NCBI GenBank assembly: GCA_029257185.1
Contig: JARICT010000032.1
Span: 1-64,000, forward strand
Reading direction: 5' to 3'
DNA length: 64,000 nucleotides
Source of the DNA: Quadrisphaera sp.
Lineage (GTDB): Bacteria > Actinomycetota > Actinomycetes > Actinomycetales > Quadrisphaeraceae
Notes under the pieces: generated by a model
What the model was told of the DNA's origin: nothing
The model's input: the letters and a program-made list of their open reading frames with translations, nothing else
Database searches by the model: none
Program-made: the position numbers and the translations under genes
In this document: positions 1 through 8,862 of the stretch, in pieces
How positions within the stretch are numbered: position 1 is the first letter of the stretch
How the letters are laid out: each line of letters opens with the position of its first letter

Positions 1-1
1 G

Positions 2-1600
2 GCGTACCAGGGCCGCTCGTCGGGGCGCGTGCGCGCGTTCGCCCTCTACGGGGACACGACGGGGGAGTCCGACGAGTTCGGCCTGCCCGTGCGCTACCCG
101 TGGGCCCAGGACTACCGCGGCTCCGCGACGGTGCTCTACGGCCACACGCCCGTCCCGGAGACGGAGTGGGTCAACAACACCATGTGCCTGGACACCGGGT
201 GCGTCTTCGGCGGCCGGCTCTCGGCGCTGCGCTACCCCGAGCGCGAGGTCGTCGCGGTCGACGCCCACCAGGTCTGGAGCGAGCCGGTACGCCCGCTGCG
301 CTCCGCCGAGCCCGAGCCCGAGCGCGCCGACGGCGTCCTGCACCTGTCCGACGTCATGGGGCGTCGCGCCGTGGAGACCACCCACGGCGGCGTCGTCACC
401 GTCGCGCAGGAGCAGAGCGCCGGCGCCCTGGAGGTGATGAGCCGCTTCGCGCTGCCGCCGGCGCACCTGCTGTGGCTGCCCCCGACGATGGCCCCGGCGC
501 CCACCGCGCAGCGCGGCGGGGTGCTCGAGCACCCGTCGTCGGCGTTCGAGGCCTACCGGCTCGACGGTGTGGCGCAGGTGGTGTGCCAGGAGAAGCACAT
601 GGGCTCGCGGGCCGTGGTGCTCGTGCGTCGCGACCCGGACGCGCCGACGGGCAGCGGTGACGGGTCGTCGACCGCTCCCGGCGCGGGGCCGGGCGCGGTC
701 CACACCCGCACGGGGCGCTCGTTCTTCGACGCGGCCACGACGACGACGCTGCTGGGCCGGGTGCGCGCGGCGGCCGGGGCCGCCGGGCTGTGGGACGAGC
801 TGGGCACCGACTGGCTGCTGCTCGACGCCGAGCTGCTGCCGTGGAGCGCCAAGGCCGAGGGGTTGGTCAAGGAGCGGTACGCGAGCGTCGGGGCCGCCGC
901 CCGGGCCGCGTTGCCGGCGGCGCTCGGCGTGCTGGACGCCGCCGCCGCGCGCGGGCTCGACGTCGCGGCGCTGCGCGAGCGCACCGCGGCCCGCGAGCGT
1001 GACGCGGCCGCCTTCACCGACGCCTACCGCCGCTACGTGGCCCCGAGCGACGGGCTCGACGGGGTGAGCCTCGCGCCCTTCGCCGTGCTGGCCAGCGCCG
1101 GCGCGTCGCACGCCGGGCGGGACCACCTCTGGCACCTGGGCCTCGCGGACCGGCTCGTCGAGGCTGACCCCTCGCTGTTCACCCCGACCCGGCGGGTGCT
1201 CGTGGACACCGGCGACGAGGCGTCGACGACGGCCGGCACGCGGTGGTGGGAGGAGCTGACGGCCAGCGGGGGAGAGGGCATGGTCGTCAAGCCGCTGGCC
1301 GGCCTGCTGACCACGAGGGCGCGGCGCAGCGGCGGCCGCGTCCTCGTGCAGCCCGGGCTCAAGGTGAGGGGCTCCGAGTACCTGCGGATGGTCTACGGCC
1401 CCGACTACCTGGAGCCCGCGACGCTGGAGCGGCTGCGCGGACGCCAGCTGGGCCGCAAGCGGTCCCTGGCCCAGCGCGAGCACGCCCTGGGCCTCGAGGC
1501 CGTCGAGCGGGTGGTCGCCGGTGAGCCGCTGTGGCGCGTCCACGAGGCGGTGTTCGCGGTGCTGGCGGCGGAGTCGGAGCCGGTCGACCCGCGGCTGTGA
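2..1600 (+). CDS. pnkp: Polynucleotide kinase-phosphatase (Pnkp), 3' part: phosphatase C-terminus plus ligase-like adenylyltransferase domain
   Basis: The gene is cut by the left edge; 532 residues are visible and open to base 2. Bacterial Pnkp repairs RNA ends and has kinase, 2',3'-phosphatase and ligase-like adenylyltransferase modules. Visible are the end of the metallophosphatase domain (GHTP and NNTMCLDTGCVFGG around residues 45-70) and then the nucleotidyltransferase domain with EKHMGSRA near residue 198, whose Lys would carry AMP, and GEGMVVKP and LKVRGSEYLR further on. The kinase domain would lie outside the window. Family knowledge says the ligase domain needs partner Hen1 for activity; hen1 is not visible here. 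The assignment rests on motif order and is strong; activity is inferred. Confidence 0.88.
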   Translation, partial: AYQGRSSGRVRAFALYGDTTGESDEFGLPVRYPWAQDYRGSATVLYGHTPVPETEWVNNTMCLDTGCVFGGRLSALRYPEREVVAVDAHQVWSEPVRPLRSAEPEPERADGVLHLSDVMGRRAVETTHGGVVTVAQEQSAGALEVMSRFALPPAHLLWLPPTMAPAPTAQRGGVLEHPSSAFEAYRLDGVAQVVCQEKHMGSRAVVLVRRDPDAPTGSGDGSSTAPGAGPGAVHTRTGRSFFDAATTTTLLGRVRAAAGAAGLWDELGTDWLLLDAELLPWSAKAEGLVKERYASVGAAARAALPAALGVLDAAAARGLDVAALRERTAARERDAAAFTDAYRRYVAPSDGLDGVSLAPFAVLASAGASHAGRDHLWHLGLADRLVEADPSLFTPTRRVLVDTGDEASTTAGTRWWEELTASGGEGMVVKPLAGLLTTRARRSGGRVLVQPGLKVRGSEYLRMVYGPDYLEPATLERLRGRQLGRKRSLAQREHALGLEAVERVVAGEPLWRVHEAVFAVLAAESEPVDPRL

Positions 1601-1695
1601 CCTCGCCCGTGGGCGCGGTGGCTCTCCGCACCGTGCGGCCCTCGCTCCTCCTGGCTGCCTCCCCGTCGCTCCCCGCCTCCCCCCTCTCGTCGCGG

Positions 1696-1752
1696 TGATC
1701 ATGGAGTGATGGCCCTTTGTGCCTGCCCGAAAGGGCCATTACCCCATGATCA
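1696..1752. repeat. Nested inverted repeat (REP-like intergenic palindrome)
   Basis: The outer arms TGATCATGG (1696-1704) and CCATGATCA (1744-1752) pair perfectly. Inside them ATGGCCCTTT (1709-1718) pairs with AAAGGGCCAT (1730-1739) around an 11-base loop. The element follows the pnkp gene and could act as a transcription terminator, but its architecture (two perfect stems separated by 4-base internal loops) looks like a dispersed intergenic palindrome. Confidence 0.75.
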
Positions 1753-1837
1753 CCACCGTTGGAGCGGCGAAGCTTCATGATCACCGCCGTGCGGAGAGCG
1801 GCGCGGACGGCCGGCACGACCCGCTGGCTCCGTCCGC

Positions 1838-1843
1838 TACCCT
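1838..1843 (+). promoter_or_regulatory. Candidate -10 element for the rpsP operon
   Basis: TACCCT fits the actinobacterial TANNNT -10 pattern and lies 125 bases before the rpsP start. I see no good -35 box, so the call is tentative. Confidence 0.3.
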
Positions 1844-1967
1844 GACGTGTCTTCACCGTGGTGGGCGCGGGCCCTCTCCCCGTGCGCCGCCGCCCTCAGG
1901 ACCAGGACGCCGTCGCGACCCACCGCGCGCCGAGCTGGCCCGCCTCGACTCATCAGGAGCTCCACAC

Positions 1968-2516
1968 GTGGCTGTCAAGATCCGGCTCAAGCGCCTCGGC
2001 AAGATGCGCGCCCCCTACTACCGCATCGTCGTCATGGACGCGCGCGCCAAGCGCGACAGCCGGGCGATCGAGGAGATCGGGAAGTACCACCCGACCGAGG
2101 AGCCCTCGTTCATCGAGGTCGATCGCGAGCGCGCGCAGTACTGGCTCGGCGTCGGCGCCCAGCCGACCGACCAGGTCGCCGCCCTGCTGAAGATCACCGG
2201 TGACTGGCAGACGTTCCGCGGAGAGCCCGGCGGCGAGGGCACCCTCAAGGTCAAGGAGCCCAAGGCCCCCGTGACCGCGCCGCAGCCGGCTAAGGCAGCC
2301 GACGAGGGCGCGACGAAGGAGGCACCGGCCAAGGCTGAGGAGCCCGCGAAGGCTGAGGAGCCTGCGAAGGCTGAGGAGCCCGCGGCCCCCGCGCAGCCGG
2401 AGGCCCCCGCCACGGCAGAGACCCCCGCGCAGCCGGAGGTCCCCGCCACGGCAGAGGCCGACGCCCCCGTGGCCGACGAGCAGGCCGAGGCCGGTCCCGC
2501 CGGCACCAGCTCCTGA
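1968..2516 (+). CDS. rpsP: 30S ribosomal protein S16
   Basis: S16 is a small-subunit assembly protein. The first 80 residues match the family ([20 protein letters not shown] and the KYHPTEEP segment). The GTG start at 1968 is chosen because AGGAG lies 8 bases upstream (1955-1959) and the conserved N-terminus begins there. At 182 residues it is about twice the usual bacterial length because of a C-terminal Ala/Glu/Pro tail. The tail contains three 18-base repeats (AKAEEP, 2328-2381) and two 36-base repeats (2391-2462). It heads the operon with khpA, rimM and trmD. Ala/Glu-rich tails on S16 are common in actinobacteria; their function is unknown to me. Confidence 0.97.
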   Translation: MAVKIRLKRLGKMRAPYYRIVVMDARAKRDSRAIEEIGKYHPTEEPSFIEVDRERAQYWLGVGAQPTDQVAALLKITGDWQTFRGEPGGEGTLKVKEPKAPVTAPQPAKAADEGATKEAPAKAEEPAKAEEPAKAEEPAAPAQPEAPATAETPAQPEVPATAEADAPVADEQAEAGPAGTSS

Positions 2517-2525
2517 TCCCTGCTC

Positions 2526-2786
2526 GTGGTGAGCACCGGCGTGCTGGCTGACGCACTCGACCACCTCGTCCGCGGGATCGTGGACAACCCCGAGGACGTC
2601 GCCATCTCCCAGGTAACGGGTCGTCGCGGCGATACCCTCCAGGTCCGCGTGCACCCCGACGACCTCGGGCGAGTCATCGGCCGGAGCGGGCGCACCGCGC
2701 GAGCGCTGCGCGTGGTCATGAGCGCGCTCGCTGACGGCGACGACGTCCGGGTGGACGTCGTGGACGTCGATCGGCCGCAGCGCTGA
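2526..2786 (+). CDS. khpA: KH-domain RNA-binding protein KhpA
   Basis: This 86-residue protein has a single KH domain with the core DDLGRVIGRSGRTARALR, whose GxxG-type loop (GRSG) contacts RNA. Its position between rpsP and rimM is the standard one. KhpA binds many RNAs and, in other bacteria, partners with KhpB in cell-division control. Two adjacent GTG codons (2526 and 2529) could start it; I keep the first. It begins 9 bases after rpsP ends, which suggests co-translation. Confidence 0.93.
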   Translation: MVSTGVLADALDHLVRGIVDNPEDVAISQVTGRRGDTLQVRVHPDDLGRVIGRSGRTARALRVVMSALADGDDVRVDVVDVDRPQR

Positions 2787-2865
2787 GACCTCGGACCCTC
2801 CTGACGACCGTGAGCGCGACCACCCGGTGCGGTGTCGCGGTCACGGTCGTGCGGTCGGGGGCGTC

Positions 2866-3462
2866 GTGCTGAGCCCCGCCGACGGAGCGGTGGTCGTCGC
2901 TCGCGTCGGCCGTCCCCAGGGCGTTCGTGGCGAGGTCACCGTGGAGGTGCGCACGGACGCCCCGGAGCGCCGCCTCGTGGTGGGCGCTGAGCTGTTGACG
3001 GACCCTCACGCCGGCACCAAGCACCTCGTCGGTGTGCGCCACCAGGGCGCCACGACCGTCCTGCGGCTGGCGGGCGTCGACGACCGGGAGGCCGCCGAGG
3101 CGCTGCGCGGAACGCTGCTCCTCGCGCCGGGACAGCTGGAGCGCGACCCCGACGGTGAGGTCGAGGACTGGGCGCTCTCCGAGCTGGTGGGCCTACGGGT
3201 GGAGCTCGAGGACGGCACCCACGCCGGCACCCTCGTCGGGCTCGATCCCTCGCCGGCGCACGACCTCCTCGTCGTCGAGCAGCCGTCCGGGCAGCGAGCG
3301 CTGCTGCCCTTCGTCCGCGCTCTCGTGCCCGTCGTCGACGTCACGGGCGGGCGAGTCGTGGTCGTCCCGCCGGGCGGCCTCCTGGACGTGGTGCCGGCGC
3401 AGGTCGACGACACGGAGCCGCGCTCCGACGGTGGTCTCCGCGAGCAGGGCGCGGGCGGCTGA
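2866..3462 (+). CDS. rimM: Ribosome maturation factor RimM
   Basis: RimM binds S19 and assists 30S maturation. The N-terminal RimM barrel begins VVVARVGRPQGVRGEV and the PRC-barrel follows from about residue 95 (DWALSELVGLRVELEDG). The GTG at 2866 places the conserved segment near the N-terminus and gives 198 residues; an upstream GTG at 2827 would add 13 poorly conserved residues. The protein ends 3 bases before trmD, and the pair is usually co-transcribed. Confidence 0.93.
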   Translation: MLSPADGAVVVARVGRPQGVRGEVTVEVRTDAPERRLVVGAELLTDPHAGTKHLVGVRHQGATTVLRLAGVDDREAAEALRGTLLLAPGQLERDPDGEVEDWALSELVGLRVELEDGTHAGTLVGLDPSPAHDLLVVEQPSGQRALLPFVRALVPVVDVTGGRVVVVPPGGLLDVVPAQVDDTEPRSDGGLREQGAGG

Positions 3463-3465
3463 GCC

Positions 3466-4278
3466 GTGCGCGTCGACGTCGTCACCATCTTCCCGGACTA
3501 CCTCGCCCCGCTCGACCTCTCGATCGTCGGGCGGGCGCGCCGGTCCGGGGCCGTGGACGTCCACGTCAGCGACCTGCGCGAGCACACCACCGACCGTCAT
3601 CGCACGGTCGACGACACCCCGGCGGGCGGTGGCGCCGGCATGGTGATGCGGCCGGAACCGTGGGGCGCGAGCCTCGACGCCGTCGTGGCGAGCGGCCGCG
3701 ACGCGGGTGCAGAGGGGTTGCCGCGGCTCCTCGTGCCCTCCCCGGCGGGGCTGCCCCTCACCCAGGCCATGGCCGGCGAGCTCGCCGCCGAGGACTGGTT
3801 GGTCTTCGCCTGCGGGCGCTACGAGGGCATCGACGAGCGCGTGCTCGACGAGGCGGGCGAGAGCGGCCTCTTCTCCGCCGTGACCCCGGTCAGCCTCGGC
3901 GACTACGTGCTGTGCGGCGGCGAGGTGGCCGTCCTCGCGATCGTCGAGGCGGTGGTGCGGCTGCTCCCCGGCGTCCTCGGGAACCCCGCCTCGATCGTGG
4001 AGGAGTCCCACAGCGCCGGCCTGCTCGAGCACCCGGCCTACACGCGCCCGGCGACCTGGCGAGGGCGCCAGGTGCCGGCCACGCTGATGTCCGGTGATCA
4101 CGCCCGTATCGCCCGCTGGCGCCGCGACCGCGCCCTCGAACGCACCGCGCAGCGGCGTCCTGACCTCCTGGCGGCGCTCCCGCCCGGCGCGCTCGACGAC
4201 GCGGACCTCGCCGCGCTCAGCGTGGCCGGGTGGTCCCCGGACCGCGTCCGGGAGGGCGCGGGCGAGCAGGACCTGTAG
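3466..4278 (+). CDS. trmD: tRNA (guanine-37-N1)-methyltransferase TrmD
   Basis: TrmD uses S-adenosylmethionine to methylate G37 next to the anticodon, which prevents +1 frameshifting. The 270-residue protein starts [16 protein letters not shown] and shows the SPOUT trefoil-knot motifs [13 protein letters not shown] near residues 121-133 and [13 protein letters not shown] near 144-156. The start is a GTG directly after rimM. Length and motifs are typical. Confidence 0.97.
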   Translation: MRVDVVTIFPDYLAPLDLSIVGRARRSGAVDVHVSDLREHTTDRHRTVDDTPAGGGAGMVMRPEPWGASLDAVVASGRDAGAEGLPRLLVPSPAGLPLTQAMAGELAAEDWLVFACGRYEGIDERVLDEAGESGLFSAVTPVSLGDYVLCGGEVAVLAIVEAVVRLLPGVLGNPASIVEESHSAGLLEHPAYTRPATWRGRQVPATLMSGDHARIARWRRDRALERTAQRRPDLLAALPPGALDDADLAALSVAGWSPDRVREGAGEQDL

Positions 4279-4321
4279 GGCTCGCCGACGTCGTCGCCGG
4301 GCGGCAGGGGGCTGATCAGCA

Positions 4322-4348
4322 CTGACTCCTCGCGCGCTGTGGCACACT
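4322..4348 (+). promoter_or_regulatory. Candidate promoter of rplS
   Basis: CTGACT at 4322-4327 and CACACT at 4343-4348 resemble -35 and -10 boxes with a 15-base spacer, somewhat short. The gap between trmD and rplS (226 bases) leaves room for a separate promoter and a 5' leader of about 150 bases. Confidence 0.35.
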
Positions 4349-4504
4349 GAAGCGCTGCTGAACTGCGACCGACCCTGCCTCGGGGGGAGCACGGAGCCCG
4401 CGGTGTCAGCACCCAGCACCGACCAGCCACATCCCGATGATGAGCGCGAGAGCGCTCGATGAGCAGTGCGTGCGTCCCGAGGCGCGCCACGGAGCGGATC
4501 AGCC

Positions 4505-4861
4505 ATGCAGAAGTTCGACGAGATCGACGCAGCATCCCTGCGGACCGACGTCCCGGCGTTCGCCGCCGGAGACACCGTCAAGGTGCACGTGAAGGTGGTC
4601 GAGGGCACCCGGGCCCGGGTCCAGATCTTCCAGGGCGCCGTGATCCGTCGCTCCGGTGGCGGCGTCCGCGAGACGTTCACCACCCGCAAGGTGAGCTTCG
4701 GGGTGGGTGTCGAGCGCACGTTCCCGATCCACTCCCCGGCCATCGACCACATCGAGCTGGTCAGCCGTGGCGACGTCCGGCGTGCGAAGCTCTACTACCT
4801 GCGCGACCTGCGCGGCAAGGCTGCCAAGATCAAGGAGAAGCGCGGCCAGCGTCCGGCCTGA
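4505..4861 (+). CDS. rplS: 50S ribosomal protein L19
   Basis: L19 lies at the 30S-50S interface. The 118-residue protein has the family core ([32 protein letters not shown], and [19 protein letters not shown] at the C-terminus). The ATG at 4505 gives the standard N-terminus [13 protein letters not shown]. It follows trmD as in most actinobacteria, though here with its own long leader. Confidence 0.97.
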   Translation: MQKFDEIDAASLRTDVPAFAAGDTVKVHVKVVEGTRARVQIFQGAVIRRSGGGVRETFTTRKVSFGVGVERTFPIHSPAIDHIELVSRGDVRRAKLYYLRDLRGKAAKIKEKRGQRPA

Positions 4862-4947
4862 TCGCCGAGCCCCTCCGGGGGATCACGGGCCACGACCGCG
4901 GCGCCCGCCGTGCCGTCCGGCCGCGGAACGGAAGATGAGGGACGTCG

Positions 4948-5757
4948 TTGCCCCACGCTGATCCTCACGAGTCCTCGTCGGACCGGGAGCGGCCGCAGAG
5001 GCACCCGCGGGGGAGCTCGGGGCCGTGGGCTGCGGTGCGCGAGGCCGCGATCGTCATCGTCTCTGCCCTGGTCCTCTCCTTCCTCGTGAAGACGTTCCTC
5101 GCGCAGGCCTTCTTCATCCCCTCGGAGTCGATGGAGCCAACGCTCGAGCCCGGTGACCGTGTCGTGGTGAGCCTGCTGACGCCAGGGCCGTTCGACCTCG
5201 AGCGGGGCGACGTCGTGGTGTTCTCCGACCCGGGCGGCTGGCTGCCTCCGGAGGTGGCCGCCGAGCGCGGCGCCGTCCAAGGGGCCGTGGTGGGCGTGCT
5301 GCAGTTCGTGGGCATCCTGCCGCGCGACGCCGGGGGGCACCTCATCAAGCGCGTCATCGGTCTCCCCGGGGACCGGGTCCGGTGCTGCGGGGAGGGCGGA
5401 CGCCTGGAGGTCAACGGCGTGAGCATCGACGAGAGCGCCTACCTCTACCCGGGCGACGCCCCGTCGCAGGCGCCCGACGGCGGCACGTTCGACATCACCG
5501 TCCCGCCGGGGTCGATGTGGGTCATGGGCGACCACCGCTCCGCCTCGCGGGACTCACGCTGGAACCGCGGAGGGCCTGGCGGTGGGTCGGTACCGATCTC
5601 CGAGGCGATCGGCAAGGCCGACGTCACCGTCTGGCCCCTCGACCGGTGGACGATCCTGTCCGACCACGAGGACGTGTTCGCCGACGTCCCCGACGGCGCC
5701 CCGGGGTACGGAGCGTCCGCGCAGCGCTCCGCCGCCCTGGTGGGCAGCAGCTCCTGA
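4948..5757 (+). CDS. lepB: Signal peptidase I
   Basis: Type I signal peptidase removes signal peptides from exported preproteins at the outer face of the membrane. There is one N-terminal membrane segment (about residues 33-50), the catalytic Ser61 in [13 protein letters not shown], and the catalytic Lys134 in [12 protein letters not shown]. The box E segment reads [15 protein letters not shown]. The start appears to be a TTG at 4948 after GAGGGA; no better in-frame ATG or GTG precedes the conserved region. It overlaps the putative rnhB start by four bases. Confidence 0.94.
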   Translation: MPHADPHESSSDRERPQRHPRGSSGPWAAVREAAIVIVSALVLSFLVKTFLAQAFFIPSESMEPTLEPGDRVVVSLLTPGPFDLERGDVVVFSDPGGWLPPEVAAERGAVQGAVVGVLQFVGILPRDAGGHLIKRVIGLPGDRVRCCGEGGRLEVNGVSIDESAYLYPGDAPSQAPDGGTFDITVPPGSMWVMGDHRSASRDSRWNRGGPGGGSVPISEAIGKADVTVWPLDRWTILSDHEDVFADVPDGAPGYGASAQRSAALVGSSS

Positions 5758-6494
5758 GGCGCCCCTCGCCCGCGCCCTCCCTGCGTGTCGAGCGCTCGCT
5801 CCTGCGCCGCGGTCACCGCGTCGTCGCGGGGGTGGACGAGGTCGGCCGGGGGGCGCTGGCCGGTCCCGTCACCGTCGGCGCCGTGCTCGTCACGACCGAT
5901 ACCTCCACCGCGCCGAGCGGCCTGCGCGACTCCAAGCTCCTGCGCCCCGCGGCGCGCGAGCTGCTCGTGCCGCTCGTCAGGGCGTGGGCCCACGCGTGGG
6001 GCGTCGGCCACGCCGGGGCCGAGGAGGTCGACGCTCTCGGGATCACCCGGGCGCTGCGCCTGGCTGCTGAGCGCGCCCTCGCGGCCACCGGCGTCCTCGT
6101 CGACGCCGTGCTGCTGGACGGCGGTCACGACTACCTGACGAGAGCCGCCCCGGCTCCCGACCCCCTGCGTCCAGCGGTCGCGCTCCTGCCGTCCGCCGCC
6201 GTGACCACACGCGTGCGGGCCGACACCACCTGCTCCGCCGTCGCCGCCGCGAGCGTGCTGGCCAAGACCGAGCGGGACGCGCTCATGGCTGCACGCGGGC
6301 AGGGCTACCCGGAGTACGCGTGGGGCTCCAACGCCGGCTACGGCGCGCCGGCCCACCTCGCCGGCCTCGCCGCCAGGGGGCCGTGCGTGGAGCACCGTCT
6401 GACGTGGGCCCTGCCCGGCTCGCCGGTGGTCGAGGAGGTCGTGGGGGACGAGGGCGCGACGTCGCGCGGTGCGCGGGGCGCGGGCCGTGCATGA
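5754..6494 (+). CDS. rnhB: Ribonuclease HII
   Basis: RNase HII cuts RNA-DNA hybrids and removes misincorporated ribonucleotides. The acidic active site is visible in [24 protein letters not shown] and [22 protein letters not shown]. The start is uncertain: no ATG, GTG or TTG lies between the conserved N-terminus and GTG 5646, which is well inside lepB. I mark the CTG at 5754 that overlaps the lepB stop as CTGA, giving 246 residues. Translation coupled to lepB is likely. Either choice gives an intact enzyme. Confidence 0.9.
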   Translation: MRRPSPAPSLRVERSLLRRGHRVVAGVDEVGRGALAGPVTVGAVLVTTDTSTAPSGLRDSKLLRPAARELLVPLVRAWAHAWGVGHAGAEEVDALGITRALRLAAERALAATGVLVDAVLLDGGHDYLTRAAPAPDPLRPAVALLPSAAVTTRVRADTTCSAVAAASVLAKTERDALMAARGQGYPEYAWGSNAGYGAPAHLAGLAARGPCVEHRLTWALPGSPVVEEVVGDEGATSRGARGAGRA

Positions 6495-6503
6495 TGGGAG
6501 GTG

Positions 6504-6812
6504 ATGAGCGCTGAAGACCTGGAGGACTACGAGACCGAGGCGGAGCTGGCCCTCTACCGCGAGTACCGGGACGTCGTCTCCCTGTTCTCCTACGTGGTCG
6601 AGACCGAGCGGCGGTTCTACCTCGCCAACAGCGTCGACCTGCGGCCACGCTCGTCAGACGGCGAGATCTGGTTCGAGCTGACGCTCTCCGACGCCTGGGT
6701 GTGGGACGTCTACCGGTCCGCCCGCTTCGTGAAGTCGGTGAGGGTGGTCACCTTCAAGGACGTCAACGTGGAGGAGCTGGCCCCGTCCGACCTCGAGGTG
6801 CCCGACCGGTAG
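6504..6812 (+). CDS. DUF2469 family protein
   Basis: This 102-residue protein begins MSAEDLEDYETEAELALYRE, the usual start of DUF2469, and lies directly after rnhB as in most actinobacteria. It is acidic and contains a Trp/Tyr-rich core (EIWFELTLSDAWVWDVYR). No function is known to me. A GTG at 6501 is an alternative start; GGGAGG at 6496-6501 sits unusually close for a ribosome site. Confidence 0.93.
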   Translation: MSAEDLEDYETEAELALYREYRDVVSLFSYVVETERRFYLANSVDLRPRSSDGEIWFELTLSDAWVWDVYRSARFVKSVRVVTFKDVNVEELAPSDLEVPDR

Positions 6813-6925
6813 CAGCCGCTCGTCCACAGGTCGCAACGCCCGCTGGACCGGTGTCCACAGGGGTTCGCCGAGAGCGGATGCGTCCCTCCAGCAGCCCACC
6901 AGGGTGTCCGCCGGAGGTGGTCACC

Positions 6926-7309
6926 GTGGTGGTGGACGACAGGAAGGCGCTGGGGGACCGCGGCGAGCAGCTCGCCGCGGAGCACCTGGAGAGCTGCGGG
7001 TTCGAGGTCCTCGAGCGGAACTGGCGGTGTCGCGCCGGCGAGCTCGACCTCGTGGCCCGCGAGGGCGGCGCCCTGGTCGCCGTCGAGGTCAAGACGCGTC
7101 GCTCGCGCGGCACCGGCCACCCCCTGGAGGCGCTGACGCCGGCAAAGGTGGCCCGGCTGCGCGGCCTCATGGCGCGCTGGTTGGCCGAGCACCGCGAACG
7201 GGCCGACGAGGTGCGCATCGACGCCGTCGCCGTGTGGTGCGGAGCCGGCGGTGACGCCGGGAGCGTCAGCGCCACCAGGATCGAGCACGTCCGGGGCGTG
7301 GGCTGGTGA
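6926..7309 (+). CDS. YraN/UPF0102 family nuclease-fold protein
   Basis: The 127-residue protein has the YraN signature: GDRGEQLAAEHLE, then a restriction-endonuclease-like core with E-D (GELDLVARE) and E-V-K (LVAVEVKTRR). The biochemical role is not established, though the fold suggests action on DNA. The GTG at 6926 is chosen because GGAGG lies at 6913-6917; several GTG codons cluster here. Its stop overlaps the yifB start by 4 bases. Confidence 0.9.
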   Translation: MVVDDRKALGDRGEQLAAEHLESCGFEVLERNWRCRAGELDLVAREGGALVAVEVKTRRSRGTGHPLEALTPAKVARLRGLMARWLAEHRERADEVRIDAVAVWCGAGGDAGSVSATRIEHVRGVGW

Positions 7310-8862
7310 GCCTCGGACGCTCCCGCGCGGTGGCCCTGGCGGGGCTCACCGGGCACCTCGTGGACGTGGAGGCCGACGTCGCGGCCGGGCTGCCGGGGTT
7401 CGTGCTGGTCGGCCTCCCGGACACCGCTCTCGGAGAGGCCCGGGACCGGGTCCGGGCCGCGCTGGGCAACACCGGAGCGCCGCTGCCCGCGCGGCGGATC
7501 ACCGTGAACCTCTCTCCGGCGTCGCTGCCCAAGGCCGGCGCCACGTTCGACCTGGCGGTCGCCGTCGCCATCCTCGCGGCCACCGGCAGCCTGGCGCCGG
7601 CCTCGGCGGCGCGGGCGGTCCACGTCGGCGAGCTCGCGCTGGACGGCGCTGTGCGTCCGGTGGCCGGAGTGCTGCCCGCGGTGGTGGCGGCGGTCGGTGC
7701 CGGAGCGGACCTCGTGCTGGTCCCGGTCGAGAACGCCGCCGAGGCGAGGCTCGTCCCCGGCGTGGAGATCGTGGCTGTCGCCGACCTGCGAGAGGTGGTC
7801 CTGGCCCACGGCGGAGACCCCGCCGGCCTCAGGGCGTCACCACGAGCGCCGCACCGACGCGTCCGAGGCCGGGACGCAGCATCGGCGGGGTCGCCGGGCG
7901 CTGCGGCCGCCGGTGATCTGTGCGAGGTGGTGGGGCAGACGATGGCCCGCGGTGCGGTGGAGGCCGCCGCGGCGGGCGGTCACCACCTGCTGCTCACGGG
8001 GCCACCGGGGGCGGGCAAGACGATGCTCGCCTCCCGCATGCCCGGGCTGCTCCCCGACCTCACGGCGCAGGACGCGCTGGAGGCCACCGCGGTGCACTCG
8101 GTGGCCGGCACCTTCGACCCCGAGACGGGGCTCCTGCGCCGCCCGCCGCTGGAGGCCCCCCACCACACGGCGACGGCCTCGGCCGTGCTCGGCGGAGGCT
8201 CTGCGGTGCCGCGCCCCGGCGCGGTCTCCCGTGCCCACCGCGGCGTCCTGCTGCTCGACGAGGCGCCCGAGTTCGGGTCCCGCGTCCTCGAGGGGCTGCG
8301 CCAACCCCTGGAGGACGGCAGCATCGTGGTGTCGCGGGCGGCGGGCCAGGTGCGCTACCCGGCACGGTTCCAGCTGGTGATGACGGCGAACCCCTGCCCG
8401 TGCGGCCACGCGGACGGGAAGGGGCTCGCCTGCACCTGCACCCCGATGATGCGGCGGCGCTACCTCGGCAAGCTGTCCGGTCCGCTGCTGGACAGGATCG
8501 ACCTGCGCGTCGACGTCGAGCGGGTCGGCGCTACCGCCGCGGTCCAGACGCCGGAGAGCAGCGAGGTCGTCGCGACCCGCGTCGCCGGGGCCCGCGCCGT
8601 GGCGGAGCACCGCTGGGCCGGCACGGGAGCACGCACCAACGCCGAGGTGCCGGCCTCCCTGCTCCGGGGGCGCCACCGGTTGCCGCGCGCGGTGACCGCG
8701 GAGCTCGAGAGGTCCCTGCGCCACGGGTGGCTCACCATGCGCGGCTACGACCGGTCCTTGCGGCTCGCGTGGACCCTGGCCGACCTCGACGGGAGCGACC
8801 GACCAGGAGCCGACCACGTGCTGCGGGCAGCAGCGTGGCGCCAGGACGAGGTCGCAGCGTGA
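7306..8862 (+). CDS. YifB/ComM family Mg-chelatase-like AAA ATPase
   Basis: The 518-residue protein has an N-terminal Lon-S5-like domain (about 1-170), a central AAA ATPase with Walker A GPPGAGKTMLAS near residues 229-240 and Walker B LLLDEAPEF near 308, the CPCGHADGK zinc-like segment, and a C-terminal helical domain. In competent bacteria ComM drives branch migration during transformation. The yraN-yifB-dprA order supports a role in handling incoming DNA. GTG start in a 4-base overlap with yraN. Confidence 0.94.
   Translation: MSLGRSRAVALAGLTGHLVDVEADVAAGLPGFVLVGLPDTALGEARDRVRAALGNTGAPLPARRITVNLSPASLPKAGATFDLAVAVAILAATGSLAPASAARAVHVGELALDGAVRPVAGVLPAVVAAVGAGADLVLVPVENAAEARLVPGVEIVAVADLREVVLAHGGDPAGLRASPRAPHRRVRGRDAASAGSPGAAAAGDLCEVVGQTMARGAVEAAAAGGHHLLLTGPPGAGKTMLASRMPGLLPDLTAQDALEATAVHSVAGTFDPETGLLRRPPLEAPHHTATASAVLGGGSAVPRPGAVSRAHRGVLLLDEAPEFGSRVLEGLRQPLEDGSIVVSRAAGQVRYPARFQLVMTANPCPCGHADGKGLACTCTPMMRRRYLGKLSGPLLDRIDLRVDVERVGATAAVQTPESSEVVATRVAGARAVAEHRWAGTGARTNAEVPASLLRGRHRLPRAVTAELERSLRHGWLTMRGYDRSLRLAWTLADLDGSDRPGADHVLRAAAWRQDEVAA

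Larger units (their letters stand above)
1601..1967. other. Gene-free stretch with a long palindrome, upstream of rpsP
   Basis: This 367-base gap holds the nested inverted repeat at 1696-1752, a further copy of its CATGATCACCGCCG arm at 1776-1789, and a -10-like TACCCT at 1838-1843 that could serve rpsP. I see no convincing coding sequence in it. Confidence 0.6.
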
